Shown: positions 15,576 to 26,098, numbered from the stretch's first letter. The stretch: 64,000 nucleotides of DNA from Hominilimicola fabiformis (GCF_020687385.1 NZ_JAJEQM010000003.1:206885-270884), one strand, 5' to 3'. Notes: generated by a model not told the origin, from the letters alone. A program made the numbers and translations.

Positions 15576-16562
15576 TTATTTTTTACGATATTTTTGATTT
15601 TTACTGTTTGGTTTATCGGGAATAGTCATTTCTATGAGTCCGTTTTTCAGTGCCGGATTGAGATAATTTTTTCTGAAAGTAGGTCTATGTGAAAGTCCTA
15701 ATCGTTGCATAAGCTGAGTAGCAGATAGCACTTCATTTCCCATACAATTTAACAGTATTTCAACTTGGTCGCTAACTTGGTCGCTAACTTGGTCGCTAAC
15801 TTGGTCGGTGGTGTCTAAATCATTTAGGGCATCGAATATTATTTGCATCATCATTTCTACAAATACAGTACAGTCAGCTTTGTTATCTGAGATAGCGAGA
15901 GCGTCATAATATTCTTGTTGTCGCTCTTTTATAAGTTCTTCAATAGGTAACCAAGAGAATAATTTATTCCATTGACTAAGTAATAGTGTGTGCCACATTC
16001 TACCGATTCGTCCGTTGCCATCTGCAAACGGATGAATAAATTCAAACTCATAGTGAAAAATGCAACTTTTAATTAAAATATGCAATGGAGATTGTTTGTA
16101 CCATTCAAATAGGTCACTGATTAATTGAGGTACATAATTTGCAGGAGGAGCGGTATGAATTAATTTATTTCCGTCAAAAATACCGACACCGCCATTTCTA
16201 AAACGACCATTTTCTTTAACTAAATCATTCATCATTAGCTTATGTGCTTTTAACAAATCTTCAATACTAAGAGGATTGAGTGTAAGCATTATATCATATG
16301 CTTCATATGCGTTTTGTACTTCTTTGATTTCTTGAGGTGCACCCAAAATTCGCTTACCATTTATAACCGCTGTAACTTGTTCTAATGATAATGAATTGTG
16401 TTCAATAGCCAGAGATGAGTGAATTGTTTTTATTCTGTTTTCACGTCTTAGCTTTAGACTGCTGCTTTTATGCAATATACTTACTTGTCCGACAAGTTCA
16501 CTGGTTTTGGCAAGTAAATTGATTATATCGTCATTAATTGAAAATGGTGGTTTGTATTCCAT
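15576..16562 (-). CDS. Fic-domain AMP-transferase with built-in inhibitory helix
   Basis: A 328-residue Fic protein. The core motif HPFADGNGRIGR (catalytic His177) is complete. The N-terminal segment SLAIEHN (Ser50...Glu54) matches the inhibitory S/T-x-x-x-E-G/N motif, so it is a self-inhibited class II Fic. A C-terminal winged-helix part (LSATQLMQRLGLSHRPTFRK) follows a short linker made of SDQV repeats. It is expected to transfer AMP to a protein hydroxyl, but the target is unknown. It is single and convergent with the DUF960 group. The same architecture is common as an accessory gene on mobile DNA. Confidence 0.92.
   Translation of the reverse strand: MEYKPPFSINDDIINLLAKTSELVGQVSILHKSSSLKLRRENRIKTIHSSLAIEHNSLSLEQVTAVINGKRILGAPQEIKEVQNAYEAYDIMLTLNPLSIEDLLKAHKLMMNDLVKENGRFRNGGVGIFDGNKLIHTAPPANYVPQLISDLFEWYKQSPLHILIKSCIFHYEFEFIHPFADGNGRIGRMWHTLLLSQWNKLFSWLPIEELIKERQQEYYDALAISDNKADCTVFVEMMMQIIFDALNDLDTTDQVSDQVSDQVSDQVEILLNCMGNEVLSATQLMQRLGLSHRPTFRKNYLNPALKNGLIEMTIPDKPNSKNQKYRKK
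15762..15809. repeat. four tandem 12-bp repeats inside the Fic gene
   Basis: AACTTGGTCGCT is repeated three times exactly and a fourth time with changes in the last positions (plus-strand sense), encoding the SDQV linker repeats. A unit of 12 keeps the frame, so slippage would alter linker length but not switch the gene off. Confidence 0.85.
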
Positions 16563-16837
16563 TTAGCATACCTGCCTTTCTATAAGCTATTTACAAATAT
16601 TATATCATATTTGTTTCATATTTTCAAATCAATATAAATTTTAGAGTGAAGTATGTTATCAGATGTTCCTTTGGCATATAGTGTATTAACAAACTCACCT
16701 ATATTCCAACACTTTAACATATTCTGAAAAACTATAACTGCTGTTGTTAAAGCTTTGGTTCATGATAACCATAGGAGATTAATATTTTTGTGGCAAATAC
16801 AACCGTTCCGATATATTTCTGTTATGATGTCTGAATG

Positions 16838-17608
16838 CTATTTTTGGTTGTCATTACACTTTATCATCTCACGCGGTGTACGACCCGTAAAATGCTTAAA
16901 ATTGCGGTTGAAGCTGCATAGGCTGTCATAGCCGCACTCCTCCGCAATCTGCTGTATCTGCACATGATTTTGATTGCTGAGCATATACAATGCTCGGTTT
17001 ATTCTGTATTTATTCAAATACTCCGTATAACTTATTCCCATACGTTTTTTAAAGGTTCTCGATAGATACGAATACCCATAAGACAATTCTTCGGCGGCTG
17101 TCTGCAAAAGGCAGGGAGTTTTAAAGTTCTTTTCAATATATCGTAAAATTTTAATGAGCAACTGTGACTCCTCATTATTTGCGGCTTCTTTAAAATTCGT
17201 ACTCTCCACTAAAATTCCGAATATAGAATATAACAAGCCCTTTTGCTCAAAAATATTTTTCGCGTCAAAATATTTTTTGAAATTCGAAATCTCCTTAATA
17301 TCATTTTTTTCGGGAAGCATATTTTGATAGCGGTTTGTAAATTCGGGGATTAAATCAGGCATAAAAGTGATTACACGCATTTTTGAGCTTTTTTCCGTTT
17401 CATAGCTATGGAGCTGACGTGGAAATATTATTACGCTGTCATTCTGTTTTAAATTATATAATACGGTATCTATTGTAATATTTATTTCGCCGTCAATAAT
17501 AAAGCAAATCTCAAAAGACTCGTGGTAATGTATATTCCAATTCAGATTATCCACATCATATGAAAGAAATTTGTAATTCGGGTTTTCCCATTCTTTTTCG
17601 TACATCAT
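16838..17608 (-). CDS. AraC-family transcriptional regulator
   Basis: A 256-residue regulator. The N-terminal cupin sensor (about 5-130: NWNIHYHESFEICFII, DSVIIFPRQLHSYE) and C-terminal double helix-turn-helix (about 155-250: LSYGYSYLSRTFKKRMG, IAEECGYDSLCSFNRNFKH, TGRTPREM) are both complete. The ATG at 17608 is preceded by AGGTGA; a GTG nine bases upstream is the alternative. It is divergent from the GH43-esterase operon 155 bases away and is the likely sugar-responsive activator of it. About 275 bases between its end and the Fic gene hold no convincing gene. Confidence 0.9.
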   Translation of the reverse strand: MMYEKEWENPNYKFLSYDVDNLNWNIHYHESFEICFIIDGEINITIDTVLYNLKQNDSVIIFPRQLHSYETEKSSKMRVITFMPDLIPEFTNRYQNMLPEKNDIKEISNFKKYFDAKNIFEQKGLLYSIFGILVESTNFKEAANNEESQLLIKILRYIEKNFKTPCLLQTAAEELSYGYSYLSRTFKKRMGISYTEYLNKYRINRALYMLSNQNHVQIQQIAEECGYDSLCSFNRNFKHFTGRTPREMIKCNDNQK

Positions 17609-17763
17609 AAAAATCACCTGTTAAAAGTATATCATTTCATATACTCTCGGTCAAGATTAAAGAGCAAAAATTGATTAGTTTACGGCAAATATATATTTTT
17701 ACCTATATATTATTATATGATAAAATACTATCATAAAAATAATATTTTAATGGAGGTAGGAAA

Positions 17764-20700
17764 ATGGTACTGAAAAAATTGATAAGCATAATAAGCGTAT
17801 TTGCTATTATCGTATCGTCATTTACCACAGCAGTTGTCAGCGCTGACGAGGAAATGACACCGATTGCCTGTACGCAAAGCGCGTCATACTTGACGGACGG
17901 TGACGGAAATGTTACGCAGACGATAGTGAACTATGCGGGCAAGGAGGATATTTCAAATATTAACTGGAATACCAAATCAAATTCTTGGGGCGGAGTGGGC
18001 GTTCTTGAATTTACCGTTCCTGCGGCAGAAGCGAAATGCATAAAATCCGCCACACTTACCGTAAGCGTACATAACGGCTCGTCAAGAAGCGGTGGCAGAA
18101 CATATGATATATATCCAGCCGACATCACAATAAACGCCGATACAACGGCTTCCGAAATAAAGGCGATTTCACTTGACAAAAGTATGTATCAGGCGGAGGG
18201 GGTTAAACAGGGCGAAACGCGTACGGACCAAATATCAACCGAAACAATTCGTGAATATGTAAAAGGCAAGGTAAAAGCAGATGTGGAAAGCAAAGTACAA
18301 TTCGCGTTTTCAAACTCGTCACAGACGCTTGACATAGACCCGAAAACCGCGACGCTCGCACTTACAATGTATGACGGCGGCGTTGCACTTGATAAAAACG
18401 AGCTTATTCTATCTACCTCCGGCGAGCCTCAAAGACTTACCTACTCTATTTTCGGAGAGGGAATAAATGATGGTGACCTTGTATGGATAAGCGAAAATGA
18501 GGATATAGCCACCGTTGACGACACAGGTCTTGTCACACCGAAAAAGGCAGGCAGAACAGTGGTGTCTATAAAAACGGCTGACAGCAGTTTCAAAGCCGAC
18601 TGCGCCGTTACTGTATTGCAGGCGGCTCAGGATATAACTATTGACAAAGCCTCTCTCTCACTGCTATCGGGCGGTAAAAACGGCGAACTTACAGCCAAAT
18701 TGCTGCCCGAAACAGCAGTTAAACGACAAATAAAATGGACGTCCTCAGATGAGAATGTAGCAACTGTTTCATCAAACGGTATTGTGACTCCTATAAGCGT
18801 TGGTGAAACAATAATTACCGCAGCGGCGGCTGACAACGAAAAGCTTACGGCTTCATGCAATGTAACGGTAGCGGAAATGGCTGAACCTCAAAGCATTTCA
18901 CTTGATAAAGAAAATGTATCTTTACCAAAGCTCGGCGCGACAGTATCGTTAGACGCGAAGGTTCAGCCCACAGGCGCTGATGACAGAATTACTTGGACTT
19001 CAAGCGACACAAAAATTGCACAGGTTTATGACGGAGTTATAGTCGCGGGCGAAGTCGGCACAGCGGAAATAACAGCGGCGACATCAAACGGCAAAACGGC
19101 AAAGTGTACCGTAACCGTAACAGAGGATAAACAGCTTATAACAAATGACCGTTTCTATACCGATACAGACGGCAACATTCTGTATTCGCAGGGCGGAGGT
19201 ATTTTCAAGTACCCGAATGACGATAAATATTATTGGTACGGCGTTCGTTATAAGGAAGCGGTATCATACGCGGCTGATCCGTCATCAGGCAAGACCGTAG
19301 AACACCCCGCGTTTGAAGCGTATACACTATATACCTCTGACGATTTGGTGAATTGGAAATACGAGGGAGATGTCGCAACGCTTGAAACTCTGGGTCAATC
19401 ATGGTGTGGCTGGGCAGGCAGATGCGGTGTGGTATATAACGAAAAGGCAAACAAATATGTTCTTGTATCACAGTTTAACGGAACAATTATTGCAAGCGCA
19501 GATAATCCGAAAGGTCCGTTTAAAACAGAAAAGGGATATTTTTGGGGTGGAACGTCACTTCCTGTTATCGCAAATGGTGATACAGGTGATTTAACAATGT
19601 TTTATGATGAAGACAGCAAAGGGTATATGATATGTTCAAGTGCGAACGGTAGAGGACATTTATATATTGCACCTATGGACGAGGCAAAGGATTTTTGCGA
19701 TTTTGATTTTGACAATATAAAGGAACTAAACGGCTCGACAGGCTCGTATTTTGACGAGGACGGCTCGGTACAAAAGAAAGACAAGGGCGGTATCGAGGGC
19801 GACTGTATGTTTAAATACAAAGACCATTATTATTTTACCGGTTCAGATTTATACGGCTGGCGTGGTTCAAGAGTGTATGTGTTTGAATCAAAAGATATAC
19901 TCGGCGATTACAAATTAAAGCCGGATTATATTGATACTTCAAAATCAAGTTCAAATCTTCCGTACATTATGCCGGGTGCAAAGTATAGCTATGCGCACAA
20001 TTCACAAACCGGATTTTACTATACGCTTCACGGAAGCAAGCAGGACACGGTTATTTATTGTGGTGACCGTTGGTGTGATTTCGGAACACATGGTATAGGA
20101 TATAATCAGTGGGTTCCACTGACAATGGACGGATATACTCCTCATTTCAACGATTTAAGTCAATGGAAATTAAACTCAGAAACAGGCGAGTGGACAATCG
20201 GCGACGGAAATAATTATATTGCAAACAATGAATTTGATGCTGACAGAGTTGATGTTAAATCATTGACAGGTTGGGAATGCAGTGACAGTACAGACGGTTC
20301 GGTAAACGGGAATGTAAAAGCAAGACGTTTTTACGGCAACTATGCCGCAAAGCAAAGTGCAGACACAGATTATACCGCAAGACTTAAACAAACAATTAAA
20401 GATTTGCCAAACGGTATATATACACTTCGAGCAAGCGTTATGTCAAGCGGCGGACAAAATGAATGTGTATTGTATGCAAATACAAACAATAAGAACTACA
20501 CAGCTTCTCTAAAATCAAAAATGAGTAATTGGACAGATGTCGTTGTAAAGGATATTATTATTGAAAACGGAGAATGTGAGATTGGCTTGTACTCAGACTC
20601 ACCGGCAAACTGTTATGTAAGGATAGACGATATGTATTTAACAAGAAATTATGACGGTACGGTTATCGAGGGTAGGCTAAATAAAAATGTTCCGACAGTG

Positions 20701-21027
20701 CTTAAAAACGCAATCGTTTTAAAGGACGCTCAGGGCAATGAAATGAAGGAGCTTAAAAACAGCGAAGCGTATGCGGAAGCGACATATGTAAATAAAGATA
20801 ATAAGGAAAAGAAATTAACGCTGTATATGGCTCTTTATGATAAAGACGGTAAGCTTCAGTCCGTAAAGATTAAAAATGAAACAGCCGCGCCAAAGGGTAC
20901 AGGCACGATAAGGACGGAAAATGCAAATATAGATAATAGCGCAGGCGCGGCGTATGTCAAGCTGTTCTTGTGGGAGAACGGAATGAAGCCGTTATATAAT
21001 TCAATAACAATTAAGGAGGCAAAGTGA
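17764..21027 (+). CDS. secreted GH43-like glycosidase with Big_2 domains
   Basis: A 1,087-residue exported enzyme. The signal peptide ends near VVSA. An N-terminal beta-sandwich (about 30-210) is followed by three Big_2 Ig-like domains (about 212-460, each with an ITWTSSD-type core) and a five-blade GH43 catalytic region (about 465-790). C-terminal carbohydrate-binding-like and Ig-like domains (about 800-1087) complete it. In the catalytic region QGGGIFKYPNDDKYYWYGV and IEGDCMFKYKDHYYFTGSDL match the galactan beta-1,3-galactosidase-like subfamilies, with the Glu in IEGD as probable acid. The substrate is therefore probably a galactan or arabinogalactan side chain. AGGAGGT precedes the ATG by a few bases. 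The next gene overlaps it by one base. Confidence 0.88.
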   Translation: MVLKKLISIISVFAIIVSSFTTAVVSADEEMTPIACTQSASYLTDGDGNVTQTIVNYAGKEDISNINWNTKSNSWGGVGVLEFTVPAAEAKCIKSATLTVSVHNGSSRSGGRTYDIYPADITINADTTASEIKAISLDKSMYQAEGVKQGETRTDQISTETIREYVKGKVKADVESKVQFAFSNSSQTLDIDPKTATLALTMYDGGVALDKNELILSTSGEPQRLTYSIFGEGINDGDLVWISENEDIATVDDTGLVTPKKAGRTVVSIKTADSSFKADCAVTVLQAAQDITIDKASLSLLSGGKNGELTAKLLPETAVKRQIKWTSSDENVATVSSNGIVTPISVGETIITAAAADNEKLTASCNVTVAEMAEPQSISLDKENVSLPKLGATVSLDAKVQPTGADDRITWTSSDTKIAQVYDGVIVAGEVGTAEITAATSNGKTAKCTVTVTEDKQLITNDRFYTDTDGNILYSQGGGIFKYPNDDKYYWYGVRYKEAVSYAADPSSGKTVEHPAFEAYTLYTSDDLVNWKYEGDVATLETLGQSWCGWAGRCGVVYNEKANKYVLVSQFNGTIIASADNPKGPFKTEKGYFWGGTSLPVIANGDTGDLTMFYDEDSKGYMICSSANGRGHLYIAPMDEAKDFCDFDFDNIKELNGSTGSYFDEDGSVQKKDKGGIEGDCMFKYKDHYYFTGSDLYGWRGSRVYVFESKDILGDYKLKPDYIDTSKSSSNLPYIMPGAKYSYAHNSQTGFYYTLHGSKQDTVIYCGDRWCDFGTHGIGYNQWVPLTMDGYTPHFNDLSQWKLNSETGEWTIGDGNNYIANNEFDADRVDVKSLTGWECSDSTDGSVNGNVKARRFYGNYAAKQSADTDYTARLKQTIKDLPNGIYTLRASVMSSGGQNECVLYANTNNKNYTASLKSKMSNWTDVVVKDIIIENGECEIGLYSDSPANCYVRIDDMYLTRNYDGTVIEGRLNKNVPTVLKNAIVLKDAQGNEMKELKNSEAYAEATYVNKDNKEKKLTLYMALYDKDGKLQSVKIKNETAAPKGTGTIRTENANIDNSAGAAYVKLFLWENGMKPLYNSITIKEAK

Positions 21028-24000
21028 TGAAAAATAAACTTAAAAGAATTTTAGGAGTGATAACAGCAATATCGCTTCTACTGCAAATGTCATTTGTTAT
21101 AACCTCAAACGCGGCGGAATATTTTTCGCTTGATTTTGAAAGTGCAACGGATACAATGGGCTGGACGTCTGCAAATGCTCCGGGCGATATGTCAATAGCA
21201 ACAGATGAAGACAACAGTATCAATAAGTATTTCAAATTTGCAAATACAAACGGAAGTGGAACACGAAATGCATACTATACCTTCGATTCTGACGCTCAGA
21301 CAACGGAAAATGGTAAAGCAGTTATCGAATTTGACTTCTATATGACGAATACAGGAAATGAAAATATAAATCAGCTTGTATTACTTGATTCTGCAGCAGG
21401 CAACCCTAAAGGCAATGCAAATTACAGCGGAAATAATTATATCTTTTCATTTACACAACCTAAGAATAGTGATAAACTCATCATAAATAATTTAGATGGT
21501 TCTAAGGAAACATATACAACAACAGATTGGACGAATAAATCAGGCTGGACACACGCAAAGGCGATTATGGATTTTACAGAGCATAATGTGACAATCACAT
21601 TGTCAAGTCATGACGGTGAAACGGTATATTTTGATAACAAGGTCCCTATGGGTACGACAGACTTAAAAATCGGAAAATTACTGATTTGTGAGGCGAGAAA
21701 GAATACTGTGACATTCGGTATTGATAATATTTTAGTCCGCTCATATGACAGCTCGCTTGATGCCGGAAACACATACTATAAAGTAACGTATGATGTAAAG
21801 GGAGAAAAATCTGAGGAAACTGTAAAGGAAAATACAAGTCCGTTAAATATTCCGGACTTAACAAACTATGGATATATATTTAAGGGGTGGCAAGTAAATG
21901 ATGACACTGAAAATCTGATTGATGATTTAAAGGAATATAAAATTACAACCGATACAAAATTTACGGCAATTTATGAAAAAGATACGGAATATATTGAGCC
22001 AATAATTTCTGCTGAAATAAAAGGTAATCAAATAATGACCTTTGGCGATAGTCCCGACATTGCGGCGGAAAACAAATATACACTTACGCTTACAGGTCAG
22101 AACGGAACGATTATTACAGCCGATACGATAGACAGCCGAATAGACGATTTTAACATTGAGTGGGATATAGACGGTTTTAAAACTGTAAACGATACTGATA
22201 AATATTGCGATAGCTATGGCGAGTTTGCCGAGCATACGAACACTGCGACAGAGGTTTTGTTTATGCTCAGACAATGCGATTTTAATTTTTATGGTAAGCT
22301 AAATGCCACAGTGACATATAACGGCGAAACAATCGAAGCGTCAATGTATGTTGCCGCAACAGGTGATAAGAGCATGGCAGATAACCAAATCTTGCCTGAA
22401 GCAGGCTACCCATCCGACTTTGACGAATATCCCGACAGTCTTGTTGGATATACTACATTAAAGGACACTTACGGCGGTAACGATATTATGGTCGGCGGCT
22501 GGGGTATGTCTGGTTCAGATAGCGGTGATGCAGTTATTATGAAAGAGGAGAATAACAAATTCCTTAGAATTAATTGCCCAACATCGAGTAAATCACATAT
22601 GTTCACAAATTCAATAAATACACCGCAAAAACAAATTATATTTGAGCAGAATATACGCTTTAATGGCAATGGATGTATTACACTTACATCAAAACAGCCG
22701 TATTGGACGGATAAGGAAGGCTATACAACGCCTGTAACGCTTGAATTTGACGGAACAACAATAAAGCTAAATGGCATAGCTATAAAAAATAATGATATTG
22801 ATGTTACAGTCAACAAGGGCAAATGGTATAAAATTGTACTGTCGGCTGACAAGACTACCGAAAGTTGTTTTGTAAAGGTGTATGACTTAAACGGTCAGTT
22901 TGTCGGTGAAACCGATAGCATAGCGTGGACTGAAAACTCGGAGCCGACATATTACTCAATCGGTTTTGCAAATAAGCAGACAGGAACGGTTGATTTTGAT
23001 GCATATAGAGCATATTATCCGGCTGCGGATATTTCAACCTATACACTCAATATTTCACAGGAAACTTTGTCAATTCCAAACAAAGATACTGCAACATTAT
23101 CTGCATCGGTAAAAAGCAAAGAAGGATATAATATAACAGGTGCGGCAGAATGGTCAATCTTAGAAGATGATATGCAAGACATTATAATAACTCCCGATGT
23201 AGTAGATTCTCACAAAGCAACAATAACTCTGGGTGAGGGTGCATCAGCCGGTGAGGCAACTGTTCAGGTGAATATCGGCGGCTATACCAAAACCATAAAG
23301 CTCAATATTACCGACTCGGCTGAAAGTATAAAGTTTACATCATCACAAGGAAGCCTTGCAATACCGCTTGATGAAAAATCAGTAAATACTGCTAAATACA
23401 GTGCGGCGGTAATCAACGGTGATGGTATGGATTTGAACAGAAATGTATCGCTTGGAATATATGACAAAAATAATGTCAATAAATATAATCTTCCCGACGG
23501 TATATCGTTTGACGCATCAGCGGGTACAATAAGCGTTACATCGGCAGCTGTTCCTTGTGTGTTTACCGTAAGAGCCACAGGAGAAAGCAGTGACGGCAAA
23601 ATATTATCAAGAAGTGTTAAGGTCACAGTTCACGGTTTATCATTTGACTTCGGAAGTGGTGCGGATGAAAGTGTTACAGAGGGTTATACGGATATTAATC
23701 CTTTAACAACTTATACCGTATCACGCGGTTATGGAATAGAGGGAAGTGTAAAAGCAGAAGGCACACCAAGTATTGATAATGCAGAATCTGATTATTTGTC
23801 GGGTGATTTCACTTTTAAAGCTAAGGTTACAAAAGGAAAACATTACAGAGTAAAGATTGCTTTTAGTGGTGATTTGGTGTCTGAATATGTAAGTGAAGCA
23901 CTGTCAGGTCATGAAAGAACTCTTGCCGCAGAGGGGACAACACATACGGGATATACTGTAAAAACAGAAGAAATAACCGAACAAGTATATGATATTCCGG

Positions 24001-24968
24001 TTGTGGATGATGTAATGGATTTAAAATTCTCAGGTGCAAGGGTTGCGTATATATCAATAGAAAAGGTTGAAAAGACTGCCGCCGAAAAACCTAACATTTG
24101 GTCTGTCGGCGATTCAACTATCGGCAACAGCGGCTCATACGCATATAATTTAGCACGTGATCAAGCCAATTATCCCGAGTTTACCGCACTTGCCGATTAT
24201 CATAATAACGGTAAGGGTTCAAGAAATCTTAAAACATATTATACACAGGGCTGGCTTGATAATATTCTGATAAACATAAGACCGGGCGATATTGTCACCA
24301 TTGGAAATATGGGGACAAATCCGGGCGGAATGTCCGGTACGCAGTTTAAGGCTCCGCTTGACTATTATGTTGATGCGTGTCTTGCAATGGGTGCAAAAGT
24401 AATACTTACAAGCTATACCCCGCACGGCTGCGTTGAAGGCTACGAATATGTATATGATAAAACAACACATACATTCCACGGCTGTCGAGAGGATGCGTAT
24501 GATTCTTTAGGCATAAGAGTTATCTACGAGGAAAGAAAGGATGATCCTGATATTTTAGGATTTATTGATATAGGACTTAACGCTGACAATGCATTTAACG
24601 AATATGTAGCGGATTATGCAAAGAACGGTTATGAAAACGAGGATGCGGCGGCAAAGGCAATTATGGATTGCTTCGGCGACCATAACCATTACGGCAACGG
24701 GGGACGATCACAGCTTGCGGGCGATTTAATGCTTAACGGCTATGGAACTGCACCGGGTATAGTGTCGGAGCTTGTAAGAGTGCTGACTGAGAGCACAAAT
24801 AAACCTTGCGTTAAAATAGAAGCGGAATATGACGATAACGGCACACTTGTCAATTTAACAACCACACCTGCAAAGGTGTCGGAGGCACAAAAGGCAGAAC
24901 GCAGTAAAAATTCGCTTATTACATATTGGTATTCGTTCGAAAATATGAGACCTGTAATCAGTGAGTAA
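21027..24968 (+). CDS. secreted multidomain SGNH esterase (rhamnogalacturonan acetylesterase-like)
   Basis: A 1,313-residue exported protein. After the signal peptide come a concanavalin-like domain (about 30-240), an InlB-type repeat (about 245-315: YKVTYDVKGEKSEETV, FKGWQVNDD), several Ig/laminin-like domains, and a C-terminal SGNH hydrolase. The hydrolase shows IWSVGDSTIGNS (Ser in block I, about residue 1027), GDIVTIGNMGTN and CFGDHNHY (Asp/His, about residue 1217). This resembles CE12 rhamnogalacturonan acetylesterases. It would remove acetyl groups from pectic chains while the GH43 partner trims side chains. The ATG at 21027 has AAGGAGG seven bases upstream; a GTG at 21024 is less well spaced. 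Translational coupling is through TGATG. Confidence 0.85.
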   Translation: MKNKLKRILGVITAISLLLQMSFVITSNAAEYFSLDFESATDTMGWTSANAPGDMSIATDEDNSINKYFKFANTNGSGTRNAYYTFDSDAQTTENGKAVIEFDFYMTNTGNENINQLVLLDSAAGNPKGNANYSGNNYIFSFTQPKNSDKLIINNLDGSKETYTTTDWTNKSGWTHAKAIMDFTEHNVTITLSSHDGETVYFDNKVPMGTTDLKIGKLLICEARKNTVTFGIDNILVRSYDSSLDAGNTYYKVTYDVKGEKSEETVKENTSPLNIPDLTNYGYIFKGWQVNDDTENLIDDLKEYKITTDTKFTAIYEKDTEYIEPIISAEIKGNQIMTFGDSPDIAAENKYTLTLTGQNGTIITADTIDSRIDDFNIEWDIDGFKTVNDTDKYCDSYGEFAEHTNTATEVLFMLRQCDFNFYGKLNATVTYNGETIEASMYVAATGDKSMADNQILPEAGYPSDFDEYPDSLVGYTTLKDTYGGNDIMVGGWGMSGSDSGDAVIMKEENNKFLRINCPTSSKSHMFTNSINTPQKQIIFEQNIRFNGNGCITLTSKQPYWTDKEGYTTPVTLEFDGTTIKLNGIAIKNNDIDVTVNKGKWYKIVLSADKTTESCFVKVYDLNGQFVGETDSIAWTENSEPTYYSIGFANKQTGTVDFDAYRAYYPAADISTYTLNISQETLSIPNKDTATLSASVKSKEGYNITGAAEWSILEDDMQDIIITPDVVDSHKATITLGEGASAGEATVQVNIGGYTKTIKLNITDSAESIKFTSSQGSLAIPLDEKSVNTAKYSAAVINGDGMDLNRNVSLGIYDKNNVNKYNLPDGISFDASAGTISVTSAAVPCVFTVRATGESSDGKILSRSVKVTVHGLSFDFGSGADESVTEGYTDINPLTTYTVSRGYGIEGSVKAEGTPSIDNAESDYLSGDFTFKAKVTKGKHYRVKIAFSGDLVSEYVSEALSGHERTLAAEGTTHTGYTVKTEEITEQVYDIPVVDDVMDLKFSGARVAYISIEKVEKTAAEKPNIWSVGDSTIGNSGSYAYNLARDQANYPEFTALADYHNNGKGSRNLKTYYTQGWLDNILINIRPGDIVTIGNMGTNPGGMSGTQFKAPLDYYVDACLAMGAKVILTSYTPHGCVEGYEYVYDKTTHTFHGCREDAYDSLGIRVIYEERKDDPDILGFIDIGLNADNAFNEYVADYAKNGYENEDAAAKAIMDCFGDHNHYGNGGRSQLAGDLMLNGYGTAPGIVSELVRVLTESTNKPCVKIEAEYDDNGTLVNLTTTPAKVSEAQKAERSKNSLITYWYSFENMRPVISE

Positions 24969-24997
24969 TTAGTTTATAAGCTACATTCATATAAAAT

Positions 24998-25035
24998 AAG
25001 CCGAATTTGTCGATTTGATTTGATAAATTCGGCTT
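24998..25035 (+). terminator. terminator of the GH43-esterase operon
   Basis: AAGCCGAATTT (24998-25008) pairs with AAATTCGGCTT (25025-25035) over a 16-base loop; a short T-rich tail follows. Confidence 0.65.
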
Positions 25036-25044
25036 GTTTATAAT

Positions 25045-25142
25045 TTACCGTTTAATTTCGTGATTTTTGAGATTAGAATAGCAAATTCTTCGTCTATGCG
25101 TTTGAACGTATTTATTAGTCAAACCAATTTCATTTGCAATTC
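25045..25142 (-). pseudogene. remnant of a helix-turn-helix protein
   Basis: A minus-strand frame of 32 codons without a start reads IANEIGLTNKYVQTHRRRI and then runs to a stop. The segment looks like the recognition helix of a LuxR- or sigma-region-4-type domain (compare the usual I-A-x-x-L-G-L-S-x-x-T-V-x-x-H). A stop codon lies immediately upstream. It is a decayed fragment; the parent is unknown. Confidence 0.4.
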
Positions 25143-25252
25143 ATCTTTCATTGTGATATATTAGTTGTATATTTAGTTTGTTTGCGGTAGAATTTTATTT
25201 CGCCATTTACACTATATAGTTTGATATAATATCAATATCGGAGGATATTATA

Positions 25253-26098
25253 ATGAGTAGCATTACAAGAAACAATTTTTCAATACACAGTAATTCAAAG
25301 GGTAATTTACTAAAAACAGAATATCAGAAAGACGGAATAGTGTATTTTGTTAAATCGGGACGTTTACAGGTTCGTGATTTTCCTGAAAAGTGGGGAATTG
25401 AGCCTGTTATTGAGGTGCTATGTTATGAAATAGGCAAGCTAATGGGATTAAATGTAGCGGAGCAAAGTCTTATTGGTATGGAGGGAATTAGATACGGTAA
25501 GAATTTCAGAACTTTGGTTTGCAGTTCTCCCGATTTCAGAAACGGAAAAACGTTAATATATTTGGCAAGTCTATATGCGGAAGATGAAAGCAATATTGAT
25601 TTTGAAAAGCTTTGCAGAAACACCGGGTGCGGAAATGATTTAATAAATCTGTTGGCATTTGATTTGATTATAATGAATGAGGATAGGCATAACAGTAACG
25701 TAGGATTTCTTATGTCGGATAACGGAGAGCTTAAATTGTCGCCTATATATGATAACGGATATTCTTTGCTTTATGATGATATAAAAGGAATGTTGAATGA
25801 TTTTAAATTGGCATATAGATACTGTCTTTGTAATGCACCGTTGTATGAGGAAAGATTTAATGCGGCGGAAAGAATATTTCAGAAAATGTCTAAAATATAT
25901 GTGCCTACAATTAATCTTAATATTGAAAGAAATCAAGTTGCAGATAGGGTTATGGCGGTAAAGAAAACATACAGCGAATTGGTTTATGCGGATATAAATA
26001 ATATTCAGCTAAAAGATATTTGGTGGGAAAAAATTATAGACTTTATAATGTGGAGGATTGAATATGTTAGAGATTTACGAGATAGTGTGGCGGAATGA
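25253..26098 (+). CDS. HipA-like protein kinase lacking the usual N-terminal subdomain
   Basis: A 281-residue protein with the catalytic core of HipA-type Ser/Thr kinases: NEDRHNSNVGF (catalytic Asp and metal-binding Asn, about 142-152) and SPIYDNGYSL (metal-binding Asp, about 163-172). Full HipA is about 440 residues, so the N-terminal subdomain is absent and no HipB-type helix-turn-helix gene is next to it. The ATG has GGAGG at 25241. The following 120-residue gene overlaps its 3' end by 35 bases, an arrangement that suggests a two-gene system. Toxin activity is inferred only from the family. Confidence 0.75.
   Translation: MSSITRNNFSIHSNSKGNLLKTEYQKDGIVYFVKSGRLQVRDFPEKWGIEPVIEVLCYEIGKLMGLNVAEQSLIGMEGIRYGKNFRTLVCSSPDFRNGKTLIYLASLYAEDESNIDFEKLCRNTGCGNDLINLLAFDLIIMNEDRHNSNVGFLMSDNGELKLSPIYDNGYSLLYDDIKGMLNDFKLAYRYCLCNAPLYEERFNAAERIFQKMSKIYVPTINLNIERNQVADRVMAVKKTYSELVYADINNIQLKDIWWEKIIDFIMWRIEYVRDLRDSVAE

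Noticed and set aside
16563..16837. Possible small peptide gene between Fic and AraC
   Set aside because: Only short frames with stops and no ribosome site; nothing recognisable on either strand.
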